Below, piece by piece: positions 1-7,877 of a DNA stretch of 41,542 bases. The translations under genes were made by a program, and so were the position numbers. The first letter of the stretch is position 1; the number at the start of each line of letters is the position of its first letter. The DNA lies in assembly GCA_944323165.1 (NCBI GenBank), contig CALURK010000015.1, positions 1-41,542 on the forward strand. The letters run 5' to 3'. This stretch comes from Candidatus Gastranaerophilales bacterium. GTDB taxonomy: Bacteria > Cyanobacteriota > Vampirovibrionia > Gastranaerophilales > Gastranaerophilaceae. The notes beneath the pieces were generated by a model. The model had not been told where the DNA came from. It saw only the letters and a list, made by a program, of their open reading frames with translations, and ran no database searches.

Positions 1-200
1 GAGGGAACGTTATAAAAATCACCCCATCCCATCCCTCCCCTTCCAAGGGAGGGAACGTTATAAAAATCACCCCACCCTAACCCTCCCCTTCCAAGGGAGG
101 GAACGTTATAAAAATCACCCCATCCCATCCCTCCCCTTCCAAGGGAGGGAACGTTATAAAAATCACCCCACCCCATCCCTCCCCTATCAAGGGAGGGTAT
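1..200. repeat. 48-bp tandem GC-rich palindromic repeat array
   Basis: Four near-identical units with an exact 48-bp period; the word GGGAACGTTA begins at 3, 51, 99 and 147. Each unit carries an imperfect palindrome made of CCCTCCCCTT and AAGGGAGGG, followed by the AT-rich word AACGTTATAAAAATC. Units alternate between CCCATCCC and CCCTAACCC versions. Composition is far more GC-rich than the surrounding genes. The same palindrome reappears at 14.34-14.78 kb and 41.28-41.54 kb, so this is a dispersed family rather than a local accident. There is no unique spacer between units, so it is not a CRISPR array. Confidence 0.9.
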
Positions 201-210
201 AAGACATATT

Positions 211-236
211 GTCATTCCGAATTTATTTCGGAATCT
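211..236. repeat. TGTCATTCCGAA-type short palindrome
   Basis: Perfect 8-bp arms ATTCCGAA (214-221) and TTCGGAAT (227-234) enclose a 5-nt loop. The arms are preceded by GTC and followed by CT. The same design (8-bp arms, 5-nt loop) occurs at 14478-14498, 14666-14686 and 41321-41341, and with a different arm sequence at 14406-14426. It sits beside the GC-rich module at every locus, so the two form a composite repeat. Confidence 0.8.
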
Positions 237-272
237 TTTGATGGAGAAAACCTAACAGGCATTTATTTGTTA

Positions 273-278
273 TATAAT
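273..278 (+). promoter_or_regulatory. -10 box of the zinc-ribbon gene
   Basis: A perfect TATAAT lies 34 nt before the ATG at 313, with a GAAAGGA ribosome binding site at 301-307 between them. No convincing -35 hexamer is visible. The leader would be short but contain the binding site. Confidence 0.5.
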
Positions 279-312
279 ACTCTTAAGTTATAGATTATAA
301 GAAAGGATTTTT

Positions 313-627
313 ATGAAAAACAAAGAGGAAGTTGTTAAAGAAATGCAGCTTGTTGTTGAGCAAATGAGGCTTGATGATATTGAAGAAAATCCTGATTGTG
401 AAAATGAGTTTTTTACTTGTGATGCTTGCGGGGCAACCAAGTCTTTAGCCGGTTCGGTTCAATATGGTAATTATAGACTTTGTAATGATTGTGTTTTGTT
501 CGCAGAAGTTGGGTTTGAGCTTGGACAAATTAAGGATATTGAAGAGCTTATAAATGCTATGGAAGACAAAAGGCTCGAAGCTGATTGCGAGTTTCTTAAA
601 CAGGAACAGAAGAGATTAGAGAACTGA
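313..627 (+). CDS. Small zinc-ribbon protein, function unknown
   Basis: This 104-residue protein has an acidic, helical N-terminus, then two CxxC pairs (Cys36/Cys39 and Cys57/Cys60) about 18 residues apart that would form a single zinc-ribbon site, then a charged helical C-terminus likely to be coiled coil. Start: ATG at 313 with GAAAGGA six nt upstream and TATAAT at 273-278. It is a stand-alone gene about 100 nt ahead of nifU on the same strand, but nifU has its own upstream region, so a functional link is not shown. I do not recognise the family. The fold suggests nucleic-acid or protein binding; no catalytic motif is visible. Confidence 0.75.
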   Translation: MKNKEEVVKEMQLVVEQMRLDDIEENPDCENEFFTCDACGATKSLAGSVQYGNYRLCNDCVLFAEVGFELGQIKDIEELINAMEDKRLEADCEFLKQEQKRLEN

Positions 628-671
628 TTTTTTTTAATTTATTCTTTTTTCTGATATTTTCTTTACTCTTT

Positions 672-706
672 TTGTAGTAAAATGTTGTTGTAAAATTCAA
701 CTACAA
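672..706. promoter_or_regulatory. Inverted repeat upstream of nifU
   Basis: TTGTAGT (672-678) and ACTACAA (700-706) are perfect inverted arms separated by 21 nt that contain TAAAAT-like boxes. They lie just before the AGAGGGAAA ribosome binding site of nifU. This could be an operator for a dimeric repressor or a weak 5-prime hairpin. No regulator can be named from sequence. Confidence 0.35.
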
Positions 707-723
707 GAAAAGAGGGAAATACA

Positions 724-1554
724 ATGTGGGAATATTCGGAGAAGGTTTTGGAGCACTATAGACATCCTAGAAATGTCGGCAAAATTGATGATGCTGATCT
801 GATAGGTGAAGCAGGTTCGCTTGCTTGTGGTGATTCCCTTAAATTATATATAAAATTAGACGGTAAAATAATAAAAGATGCCAAATTCCAAACTTTTGGC
901 TGCGGTTCCGCTGTTGCTTCATCAAGTATTTTGACTGAAATGATTATAGGAAAAACTCTTGAAGAAGCTAAAAAAATTACAAACAAGGATATCGCAGAAG
1001 AGTTAGGCGGGCTTCCGCAAGAAAAAATGCACTGCTCAGTTATGGGCCAGGAAGCTTTGGAAGATGCGCTTAAAAAATATTACGGTGAAGAAAAAATTGA
1101 AGAGGAAATTGGCGTTTCTCACAGTGGTGACAAGGTTGTATGTACTTGTTTTAATGTTACAGAAAACCAAATTTGGGAAGCTATAAAAGTTAACGGTTTA
1201 AAAACTGTTGAAGAGGTTACAAACTACACAAAAGCAGGGGGTGCTTGCGGTAGATGTAAAGGGCTTATTAAGGATATTATTGATACATACTATAAAAAAG
1301 AAGTAAAAAAAGAAGAATTAACTCCAACACAGAAAATTCTTAAAATAAGCAAAGTTATTGATCAGCAAATTTCTCCTCAGCTTCAAAAGGACGGTGGAGA
1401 TATTGAATTGGTTGATGTTGAAGGTAACAAGGTTAAGGTTAAATTAACCGGCATGTGCAGCGGATGTAAGAATGCTACAATGACTTTGAAGGCTTTTGTA
1501 GAGTCAGTTTTAAGAGATAAGGTAGATTCTTCTTTAGAGGTAGAACAAGTATGA
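724..1554 (+). CDS. nifU: NifU, three-domain Fe-S cluster scaffold
   Basis: NifU assembles [2Fe-2S]/[4Fe-4S] clusters from sulfur supplied by NifS and hands them to apoproteins. All three domains of the long form are present in 276 residues: an IscU-like N-terminus with Cys35, Cys60 and Cys104; a central BFD-like [2Fe-2S] domain with Cys140, Cys142, Cys175 and Cys178; and a C-terminal NifU domain with the CxxC Cys245/Cys248. Start: ATG at 724 behind GAGGGAAA. The last codons overlap nifS by ATGA, implying translational coupling. No nitrogenase gene is in the window. Full-length NifU also serves as a general Fe-S scaffold in anaerobes and epsilonproteobacteria, which is the likely role here. 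Confidence 0.95.
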   Translation: MWEYSEKVLEHYRHPRNVGKIDDADLIGEAGSLACGDSLKLYIKLDGKIIKDAKFQTFGCGSAVASSSILTEMIIGKTLEEAKKITNKDIAEELGGLPQEKMHCSVMGQEALEDALKKYYGEEKIEEEIGVSHSGDKVVCTCFNVTENQIWEAIKVNGLKTVEEVTNYTKAGGACGRCKGLIKDIIDTYYKKEVKKEELTPTQKILKISKVIDQQISPQLQKDGGDIELVDVEGNKVKVKLTGMCSGCKNATMTLKAFVESVLRDKVDSSLEVEQV

Positions 1555-2741
1555 TATATTTAGATAACAATGCAACAACAAAGGTAGATGAAAGAGTTTT
1601 GGATGCGATGCTTCCTTTTTTGAAGGAAGATTACGCAAATCCTTCCAGCATGTATGATTTTGCGAAAAAGCCTGCGGCTGCTATAAAGGAAGCAAGAGTT
1701 AAAGTAAGAGATTTGCTTGGCGCATCTAATGAAAAGGATATTTATTTTACATCTTGCGGTTCAGAATCTGCTAACACTGCGATAAAAGGGGTTTTAAACT
1801 GCAATAGAGAAAAGAAACACATTATTACGACCAAAGTAGAGCACCCTTGTGTTTTAAATACCTATAAAGAGTTAGAAAAAAACGGGTACGAAGTTGACTA
1901 TATAAGTGTTAATTCTCAAGGTGAGTTGGATATAGAAGAATTCAAACAAAAACTTAGAAAAGATACGGCTTTGGTTTCTATTATGTATGCCAACAATGAA
2001 ACGGGCGTTATTTATCCTGTAGAAGAAATCGGTGAGTACATAAAATCAAAATCCCCAGAGACAAGATTTTTTGTTGATGCAGTTCAAGCCGCTGGTAAAA
2101 TTCCTATAAACGTTAAAGATACTAATATTGATTTGTTGGGAATTTCCGGCCATAAATTCCATGCTCCAAAGGGTGTGGGAGTCTTATATGTAAAGCCTGA
2201 TGTTAGGTTTACGCCATTAATTAACGGCGGACATCAGGAAAGGGGACTTAGGGCAGGTACAGAGAATGTTCCGTATATTGTAGGTATTGGTAAAGCGGCT
2301 GAGCTTGCTAAAGATGCTTTGGATTATGAGTTAAAAGAAGTTAAAAGATTAAGAGATAAGCTTGAAGAAGGTATTTTGAAAAATGTATTCAATGCAAGAC
2401 TCAATTCTTCTATCAATAAGAGGGTGCCTAATACTTCTAATATAGGATTTGAATATGTTGAAGGAGAATTGATACTTTTACATTTAAGTGATATAGGAGT
2501 TTGTGCAAGTTCTGGAAGTGCTTGTACTTCAGGCTCTTTAGAGCCTAGTCATGTTCTAAGAGCTATGGGAGTTCCATTTACTGCTCTTCACGGCTCAATC
2601 AGGTTTAGTCTTTCAAGATTTACTAAAGAAAGTGATATTGATTTTGTAATAGAAAATATGCCTAAAATTATGGATAAATTGACTTCAATTTCTCCATTTC
2701 AAGATGAACTTATGGAATTAAGAAAAAGAAAAGGATTATAG
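1551..2741 (+). CDS. nifS: NifS/IscS-type cysteine desulfurase
   Basis: This PLP enzyme converts cysteine to alanine and delivers persulfide sulfur to NifU. It has 396 residues. The PLP lysine is Lys202 in the SGHK motif and the catalytic cysteine is Cys325 in SSGSACTSG, the same spacing as in the group I NifS family. His99 and the Asp/Gln pair of the DAVQAAG stretch (176-182) are also in place. The start codon overlaps the nifU stop (ATGA at 1551-1554), and mscS begins 3 nt after its stop, so nifU-nifS-mscS look co-transcribed. It probably supplies sulfur for PflA, IspH and other Fe-S enzymes of this anaerobe; that link is inference. Confidence 0.95.
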   Translation: MIYLDNNATTKVDERVLDAMLPFLKEDYANPSSMYDFAKKPAAAIKEARVKVRDLLGASNEKDIYFTSCGSESANTAIKGVLNCNREKKHIITTKVEHPCVLNTYKELEKNGYEVDYISVNSQGELDIEEFKQKLRKDTALVSIMYANNETGVIYPVEEIGEYIKSKSPETRFFVDAVQAAGKIPINVKDTNIDLLGISGHKFHAPKGVGVLYVKPDVRFTPLINGGHQERGLRAGTENVPYIVGIGKAAELAKDALDYELKEVKRLRDKLEEGILKNVFNARLNSSINKRVPNTSNIGFEYVEGELILLHLSDIGVCASSGSACTSGSLEPSHVLRAMGVPFTALHGSIRFSLSRFTKESDIDFVIENMPKIMDKLTSISPFQDELMELRKRKGL

Positions 2742-2744
2742 TAT

Positions 2745-3584
2745 ATGGATCGATTTTTTCATTTTTTAATAAAATTTGCGGAAACTCACATGAAATTTAT
2801 GATTGGTGTTTGCGTAAATATACTTTTAATATGGCTTGGGTGTAAAATTATTGATATTTTCCACGCAAAAATTGAAAAAAAATTAAGAAATAAAAATTCG
2901 GATTCAGCTTTATATAATTTGCTTCCTGTTTTATCTAGAATTCTAAAGGCAACTATTGTATTCATTTTGCTTGCAGGATTTTTACAAAGTTTTGGGTATA
3001 ATGTATCCTCTTTGATTGCTGGTTTTGGAATTACAGGTTTGGCAGTCGGTTTTGCGGCTAAAGAAGCTATTGGAAATATTTTCGGATCAGTTGGCCTTTT
3101 AGCTGATAGAGTTTACAAAATTGGCGATTACATAAAATTTAACGGTTATGAGGGTACTGTTGAAAATATTAATCTTCGTTCGACTTCTGTTAGGACTCTT
3201 GAAGGGTATTTGGTTAATGTTCCTAATAATCAATTAGCTAATGAAGAAATTATAAATGTTTCTCAGGCTAGCAAAAGAAGAATTGATCTTTATATTGATA
3301 TAGAATATGGTACTTCTAATGAAAAAATTGATAGAGCTATACAAATTCTAAGAGAAATAGCAATTGCAAATGAAACAATTCTTGATGGAGAATTGGCATT
3401 TATTGACAATATGTCACCTAGTTCTATTCAGGTAAGGATGGTTGCTTATACTACAAAATCTGATTGGGCTGAGTGGGCTCAGGTTAAGAGTGACGTTATT
3501 AGAGAGATTATTCACCGCTACAGAGAAGAAGGTATTGAATTTGCATTCCCTTCTACAAGTGTTTATATGGCTGGAAAAGATTAA
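2745..3584 (+). CDS. mscS: Small-conductance mechanosensitive channel, MscS family
   Basis: This inner-membrane channel releases solutes on hypo-osmotic shock. The 279-residue length is that of a minimal MscS. Hydrophobic helices lie at about 17-37, 61-83 and 88-118. The third is the Gly/Ala-rich pore helix (GFGITGLAVGFAAKEAIGN). It is followed by the conserved beta-domain signature with VYKIGDYI, GYEGTVENINLRST and VPNNQLA, then the alpha-beta cytoplasmic domain. The start lies 3 nt after the nifS stop. Its 3-prime end overlaps the convergent 641-residue gene by 4 nt. Location behind nifS is probably operon convenience rather than shared function. Confidence 0.93.
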   Translation: MDRFFHFLIKFAETHMKFMIGVCVNILLIWLGCKIIDIFHAKIEKKLRNKNSDSALYNLLPVLSRILKATIVFILLAGFLQSFGYNVSSLIAGFGITGLAVGFAAKEAIGNIFGSVGLLADRVYKIGDYIKFNGYEGTVENINLRSTSVRTLEGYLVNVPNNQLANEEIINVSQASKRRIDLYIDIEYGTSNEKIDRAIQILREIAIANETILDGELAFIDNMSPSSIQVRMVAYTTKSDWAEWAQVKSDVIREIIHRYREEGIEFAFPSTSVYMAGKD

Positions 3585-5506
3585 TAGAGCTCTTTATGGC
3601 GATTAGCAATGTATGCAATTGTTCTTGGGAAATATTGCTGTAAAAACATTGTTCTGGAACCAATATTTTCCCATTGTTGTGGGGCATTTACTATTAAATT
3701 AGCTTCAGCTGCGGTTTCTGACAGCCCATCTGACATAACGTTTCGCATAAAATAGCCGGCTTGCTGTGTTACTATATTGGGTAGGTTTGTTAAAAATAAA
3801 TCTTTTTCTTCATTGTATATTTTACTTAAGTTTTCATCTTGACAGAGTTTTAGTTGATTGAACTTTTCGTGTCCTATTTCGTGTTCCAGAGTAGAAAGTC
3901 TGATCTCGTCCGGACTAATCTGAATTCCTTTGCCCATACTGTGGGCAGTCTTCGTTTTTATGTCAGATATTAGTGTTAAAACATTTGAATTTGAAAGAGA
4001 GAACCATTCTGAACCTGATAAATTTTTTAAAATATTAACAAATTTTTTATCTACAGTGTATTTTTCAACAAGCCCTTTTTCTGCAGCAAGATCTCCTAGA
4101 AAAAGTTCTTTATCTAATAGTTTGGTTTCCTCTTTTCTTTTAGTATCTGTCAAAAATTTATTAAAATTTTTATAATCTTTAGGGGTATAATCTTTTATCT
4201 TGTATTCTATTTTTTTATTACTTCCGTCAAGTTTTGTAATGATAATCCTATCATTTTCAAATAAAATATCAAAATTTATTCCGTCAGTCGTTGATTGAAA
4301 ATGTTTTGGAGATAGAACTTTAAATTTTTTTTCGCTCTTGTATAAAATTTTATTGTCTTTGTCCGTAATTCTGTAATAAAAATATTGATTTCCTTTTTTA
4401 TCATCTGCATAGACATAATCCGTTTTTGTGCCATCGAGTGAGGTTAAATGCTTTTCTATATGTTTTCCCTTCTTCTTATCATATTCTGATAAACCGATTT
4501 TGTATTTATTACCGTTTGGTAAGGTTTCGTTGATTTCAAAATCACCTTTTATCTTACTTCTTTTAAAATCATATTGATGTTTAGAATTTCCATCAAAGGT
4601 TCTTATTTCAATAGTAGCTTCTAATAATTTATTGGAGTCTAAAAAGGCTTCGTTATCTTGTTTTATTAACCGTGGTGTAACAGTTGTTACTGTTTTATTT
4701 TTGAAGTTATGATTTTGGTTCTCTTTTTCCAGAGTAACGATTTCTCCCGTCTTTGGGTCAAATCTAAACAAAGAATTTTTGCTGCGGTATATTTTGTAAG
4801 GCTCATTATACGTATTTGCGCTTGTATAAAAATTTTGTAAATTTAGATTATATTTGTCTTTGATTTTTGCAAGTTCCTCTAGCATTCTTTCAGACGTATT
4901 TTTCCCGAATTCTTTTTCTAAATCATCTCTTTTAGAAGGCATAATACCGTATTTTTGGATATGTTCAAGCATTTTTTTTGCTTCGCCTATATTTTTTGCC
5001 TTATTAAGAATTTCTAAAAAATAAGCATTTTTACCGACCTCAGGATTTTTGAGTCCGTAATCTAAAAATGATTTTTTGAAATCTAGTTGTTCTTGTGTTT
5101 TAAGGTTATAAAATTCAGAATTAAGAATGAAATTTATTCCCAGTTTTTCATCTATTTCTTTTTTGAGCTGTAGTTCGTGTATGAAAAATTTAGCAGAATT
5201 AATGCTATCAATTTGTGATAATAAAGGATATAGAGTGTAAAAAGTTTTATTGTTATCCATCAAAGTATTTAAACATTGAATATTGTATTTGTTAGGTGAA
5301 AGGCATTGGAAAATAGAACGGTTATTCTTATCAAGTTTAGACTTTTTCTTGTTAATTTCTGCCTTCATTTGCTCAAATTCAGAATCATTAAGTTCTTTAA
5401 TCTGAGTGGGCGAATTTTTTACAGCAACAACACTAGCAGTGGTTAAAAGAGAACTGCCTAATATTGTTTTAAGTATTTTTTTCGAGGGGGTAAAATTTAT
5501 TTTCAT
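3581..5506 (-). CDS. Exported HExxH (HEIGH) putative metallopeptidase
   Basis: This 641-residue protein is of no family I can name. The N-terminus (MKINF, Lys-rich stretch, hydrophobic segment about 15-28 ending ASVVAV) resembles a signal peptide or anchor. Residues 30-250 are Lys/Glu-rich and helical; about 250-450 is rich in short beta-like segments. A zinc-protease motif HEIGH lies at 542-546, with a candidate third ligand and support glutamates at Glu597/Glu601 in SETAAEAN, an arrangement seen in gluzincins such as lethal-factor-like domains. Substrate is unknown. Its stop overlaps the mscS stop by 4 nt in convergent orientation. A perfect 10-bp palindrome AGGTTAACCT (5509-5518) overlaps the region just before the ATG and includes the only AAGG-like ribosome binding sequence. 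Confidence 0.7.
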   Translation of the reverse strand: MKINFTPSKKILKTILGSSLLTTASVVAVKNSPTQIKELNDSEFEQMKAEINKKKSKLDKNNRSIFQCLSPNKYNIQCLNTLMDNNKTFYTLYPLLSQIDSINSAKFFIHELQLKKEIDEKLGINFILNSEFYNLKTQEQLDFKKSFLDYGLKNPEVGKNAYFLEILNKAKNIGEAKKMLEHIQKYGIMPSKRDDLEKEFGKNTSERMLEELAKIKDKYNLNLQNFYTSANTYNEPYKIYRSKNSLFRFDPKTGEIVTLEKENQNHNFKNKTVTTVTPRLIKQDNEAFLDSNKLLEATIEIRTFDGNSKHQYDFKRSKIKGDFEINETLPNGNKYKIGLSEYDKKKGKHIEKHLTSLDGTKTDYVYADDKKGNQYFYYRITDKDNKILYKSEKKFKVLSPKHFQSTTDGINFDILFENDRIIITKLDGSNKKIEYKIKDYTPKDYKNFNKFLTDTKRKEETKLLDKELFLGDLAAEKGLVEKYTVDKKFVNILKNLSGSEWFSLSNSNVLTLISDIKTKTAHSMGKGIQISPDEIRLSTLEHEIGHEKFNQLKLCQDENLSKIYNEEKDLFLTNLPNIVTQQAGYFMRNVMSDGLSETAAEANLIVNAPQQWENIGSRTMFLQQYFPRTIAYIANRHKELY

Positions 5507-5607
5507 ACAGGTTAACCTTCTGCATATATAAGTTTTGAGAAGATGCTTTTTTGCTTGATTATTAAGAATTATTTACAAAATATTTTTGTTTTGTTTAAAT
5601 ATTTGTT

Positions 5608-6078
5608 ATGAAAATAAAAATAATTGCACTCGGAAAAATTAAAGAAAAATTCTTAAAAGACGGAATAGATGAATTCCTCAAACGTCTTACGCCTTATGCA
5701 TCTGTTGAAATAGTTGAACTTCAGCCTGTGGAAATAAAAGATGAAAACTTAACAGAGAAGGCTCTTTTATCGGAAGGTGAAAAAATTTTATCTCACATAA
5801 AAAGTGATTCTTATGTAATAACTCTGGAAATTTTAGGGAAACAGCTTTCTTCGGAGGAGTTTGCTTCTAAAATAGATGAAATTTCTAAATCAGGTATTAG
5901 CGAGTTAGTTTTTGTAATAGGCTCTTCCTGTGGGCTTGCAAAAACGGTTTCTGATAGGGCAAATTATAAGCTAAGTATGTCAAAAATGACGTTTTTACAC
6001 CAGTTTGCTCGTCTGCTCATTGTTGAACAGATTTATCGAGCATTTAAAATATTGAAAAATGAAACATATCATAAATAG
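5608..6078 (+). CDS. rlmH: RlmH, 23S rRNA pseudouridine-1915 N3-methyltransferase
   Basis: This SPOUT-class methyltransferase uses AdoMet to methylate pseudouridine 1915 of 23S rRNA in the assembled ribosome. It has 156 residues, the usual length. The C-terminal half carries the SPOUT knot motifs FVIGSSCGLA and LSMSKMTFLHQFARLLIVEQ, and the protein ends with the near-invariant family tail QIYRAFKI...YHK. Start: ATG at 5608; no Shine-Dalgarno sequence is visible in the AT-rich leader. It is followed 27 nt later by ispE, which has its own TATAAT box. Confidence 0.95.
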   Translation: MKIKIIALGKIKEKFLKDGIDEFLKRLTPYASVEIVELQPVEIKDENLTEKALLSEGEKILSHIKSDSYVITLEILGKQLSSEEFASKIDEISKSGISELVFVIGSSCGLAKTVSDRANYKLSMSKMTFLHQFARLLIVEQIYRAFKILKNETYHK

Positions 6079-6090
6079 ATTTATAGCTTA

Positions 6091-6099
6091 TGCTATAAT
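6091..6099 (+). promoter_or_regulatory. Extended -10 promoter of ispE, candidate leaderless start
   Basis: TGCTATAAT is an extended -10 element (TGn plus TATAAT at 6094-6099). Only 6 nt separate it from the ATG at 6106 and there is no Shine-Dalgarno sequence. Transcription would start at or next to the A of the start codon. No -35 hexamer is needed with an extended -10. Confidence 0.6.
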
Positions 6100-6105
6100 A
6101 AGGCT

Positions 6106-6963
6106 ATGAAAAAGGTTAAGGTGAAATGTCCCGCAAAAATTAATTTGACGCTGGAGATAGTTAATAAAAGGGATGATGGTTTTCATAACATAAAAAGCAT
6201 TATGCAAATGATAGATTTGTACGATACTTTGGATGTTTGTGTTTCGGAAAATAGTTCGCAAGAAATTATTTTGTCAGGCAATACCAAAGAAATTCCTTAT
6301 GATGAAAAGAATCTTGTATACAAAGCTGCTGATTTGTTTTTTAAAGAAACAGGAATTAGAAACAAAAAAGTAGAAATTTATATTGAAAAAAATATACCGA
6401 TAGCTGCAGGGCTTGCAGGAGGAAGTACGGATGCTGCAGGGACATTCTTTGCTCTTAATGAAATTTTTGAAAAACCTCTATCAAAAGAAAGACTTCATGA
6501 ACTCTGTGCAAAACTTGGCTCTGATTTGAATGTGTGTTTGGAAGGTGGATGTATTCTTGCAACTTCGAGAGGAGAAAAAATTGCTAAATTAAAATCTACA
6601 TCATACCCTGTAACGGTTATAAAACCAAGACATTTAGGGATTTCTGCAAAAGAAGCTTATACGAAATATTCTCAAAAAAAAGAAAAACCGCGTTATAACA
6701 TGACAGAAAAAATGATAGAAAAACTTGAATCCGGCGAAGATATTTCAAAATATTTATACAATGATTTAGAGTACGCTGTTTTTGACGATTATGGCGAGCT
6801 TCAAAAAATTAAATCAGCTTACAAAAACTCCATAATGTCAGGTTCAGGTTCTGCATACTTTGTATTGGCAGACGTGGAAGATGGTTTATTGGATGAAAAT
6901 GAATATAAAATCTTTCACAACCTACATTTTATTAATGAAGGTGTAAGTTTATGCTCTTTTTGA
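6106..6963 (+). CDS. ispE: IspE, CDP-ME kinase (MEP pathway)
   Basis: 4-diphosphocytidyl-2-C-methyl-D-erythritol kinase performs the ATP-dependent phosphorylation step of the MEP isoprenoid route, the same pathway that ends in IspH at 9.9-10.8 kb. It is a 285-residue GHMP-kinase: substrate-binding N-terminus with PAKINLTLEI and Lys11, ATP loop PIAAGLAGGSTDAAG at 98-112, and the third GHMP motif MSGSGSAYFV near residue 245. It lacks a Shine-Dalgarno sequence and has TATAAT 6 nt before the ATG. Its 3-prime end overlaps the convergent 255-residue gene by 15 nt. Confidence 0.95.
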   Translation: MKKVKVKCPAKINLTLEIVNKRDDGFHNIKSIMQMIDLYDTLDVCVSENSSQEIILSGNTKEIPYDEKNLVYKAADLFFKETGIRNKKVEIYIEKNIPIAAGLAGGSTDAAGTFFALNEIFEKPLSKERLHELCAKLGSDLNVCLEGGCILATSRGEKIAKLKSTSYPVTVIKPRHLGISAKEAYTKYSQKKEKPRYNMTEKMIEKLESGEDISKYLYNDLEYAVFDDYGELQKIKSAYKNSIMSGSGSAYFVLADVEDGLLDENEYKIFHNLHFINEGVSLCSF

Positions 6964-7716
6964 CGGCATTAACATCTTGTAACCGATAGTCAGTGCTCCC
7001 AATATACCTGCTGTTACACCACCATATTTTAAGGCTTTTTTCCACTGCCCGCTGTTTTTTGTATTCTTTATTATTTTGAAAAGTTTGCTATCCTTAAATT
7101 CAGAGGTTTTAATGAATTTTTTGGATTCACTATTCCAGCCTAGCTTAATAGCATTTTTAGTTTTTGTAATTTCGAAATTCATAATTCCCTCCAAAGCTTC
7201 TTTCAAACTTTTTTTGCTGTCTTTTAAGTTGGTTGAGTTTACGGCATTCAAAAGCGTATCTGAAGAAATTCCTTTGCATTGTTCCTCAATAATTCCTTTG
7301 TTTTCGTTTAATAAAGTTTTAAATTCTTCAGGTGTACTTACTTTATCAATTTTTTTCAAAATATTTTGCAGTTGTTTAAAGTATTTTTGAGAACTTTCTG
7401 GACGGTTTTTCTTGAGATTTTTTTCAAAAACCTCTTTTGCAAAAGAATCAGAAACATTTCCGTCTTTACCTACAGGATATCTGTTTTTGAAATATCCTAC
7501 AAGACCTCCTCCAAGAGCACCCAGTGACATCATTCCAATTGTTGATGGTCCGTTAGATTTTGCAGGATAAAGTGCTCTTCCTCCTGACTGATACATGTCA
7601 TTAGATGGAATTCCGCTAATCGGAACATTTCCTGAATAATTAGGGGAATAGTTATTTTGTTGATATGCTGCTGCATATGGATTCATGTTTGCAGACATTG
7701 CGTAAGGATTTGTCAT
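6949..7716 (-). CDS. Membrane-associated protein with two Gly-rich hydrophobic segments, unknown
   Basis: This 255-residue protein has no recognised family. The first 50 residues are Asn/Tyr/Pro/Ser-rich and low complexity. A Gly-rich hydrophobic segment at about 58-76 is followed by GYFKNR. A Lys-rich helical middle runs from 85 to 225, and a second hydrophobic segment (about 230-247) ends in IGYKMLMPSKRA. The two segments resemble each other and the C-terminal tails of the products at 23142-23444 and 24360-27017: small residues, then G-Y and a basic cluster. Start ATG at 7714-7716 has AGGAG 6 nt upstream. A promoter (TTGATA, 16 nt, TATACA) lies at 7742-7769. Its end overlaps ispE by 15 nt. 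Confidence 0.7.
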   Translation of the reverse strand: MTNPYAMSANMNPYAAAYQQNNYSPNYSGNVPISGIPSNDMYQSGGRALYPAKSNGPSTIGMMSLGALGGGLVGYFKNRYPVGKDGNVSDSFAKEVFEKNLKKNRPESSQKYFKQLQNILKKIDKVSTPEEFKTLLNENKGIIEEQCKGISSDTLLNAVNSTNLKDSKKSLKEALEGIMNFEITKTKNAIKLGWNSESKKFIKTSEFKDSKLFKIIKNTKNSGQWKKALKYGGVTAGILGALTIGYKMLMPSKRA

Positions 7717-7741
7717 ACAACGCTCCTATAGATTACTACAC

Positions 7742-7769
7742 TGTATATATAAAGTAAAAAGAATATCAA
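7742..7769 (-). promoter_or_regulatory. Promoter of the 255-residue membrane protein gene
   Basis: On the minus strand TTGATA (7764-7769) is followed after 16 nt by TATACA (7742-7747), then TGTAGTAA near the expected transcription start. The same order (TATA box, then TGTAGTAA, then Shine-Dalgarno) occurs upstream of the SprA-like gene at 16970-17013. Confidence 0.45.
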
Positions 7770-7839
7770 AAATTGCTTTTTCTTAACAAAGCGTTACATA
7801 ATAATATACCCAATTTTTTATTTTTTCTTGTCTTTATTG

Positions 7840-7845
7840 TATAAT
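7840..7845 (+). promoter_or_regulatory. -10 box of thrB
   Basis: A perfect TATAAT directly preceded by TG lies 32 nt before the thrB ATG. The predicted start near 7852 gives a leader of about 26 nt that contains the GAGGAGA ribosome binding site at 7860-7866. Unlike uvrA or ispE, this gene is not leaderless. Confidence 0.5.
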
Positions 7846-7877
7846 CTCCATATACTTTTGAGGAGAAAAATTTAGTA

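Noticed and set aside
1-200. CRISPR array
   Set aside because: The 48-bp repeats are directly adjacent with no unique spacers, and no cas gene is present.
756-986. Frame antisense to nifU
   Set aside because: Lies wholly inside the conserved scaffold gene with no ribosome site.
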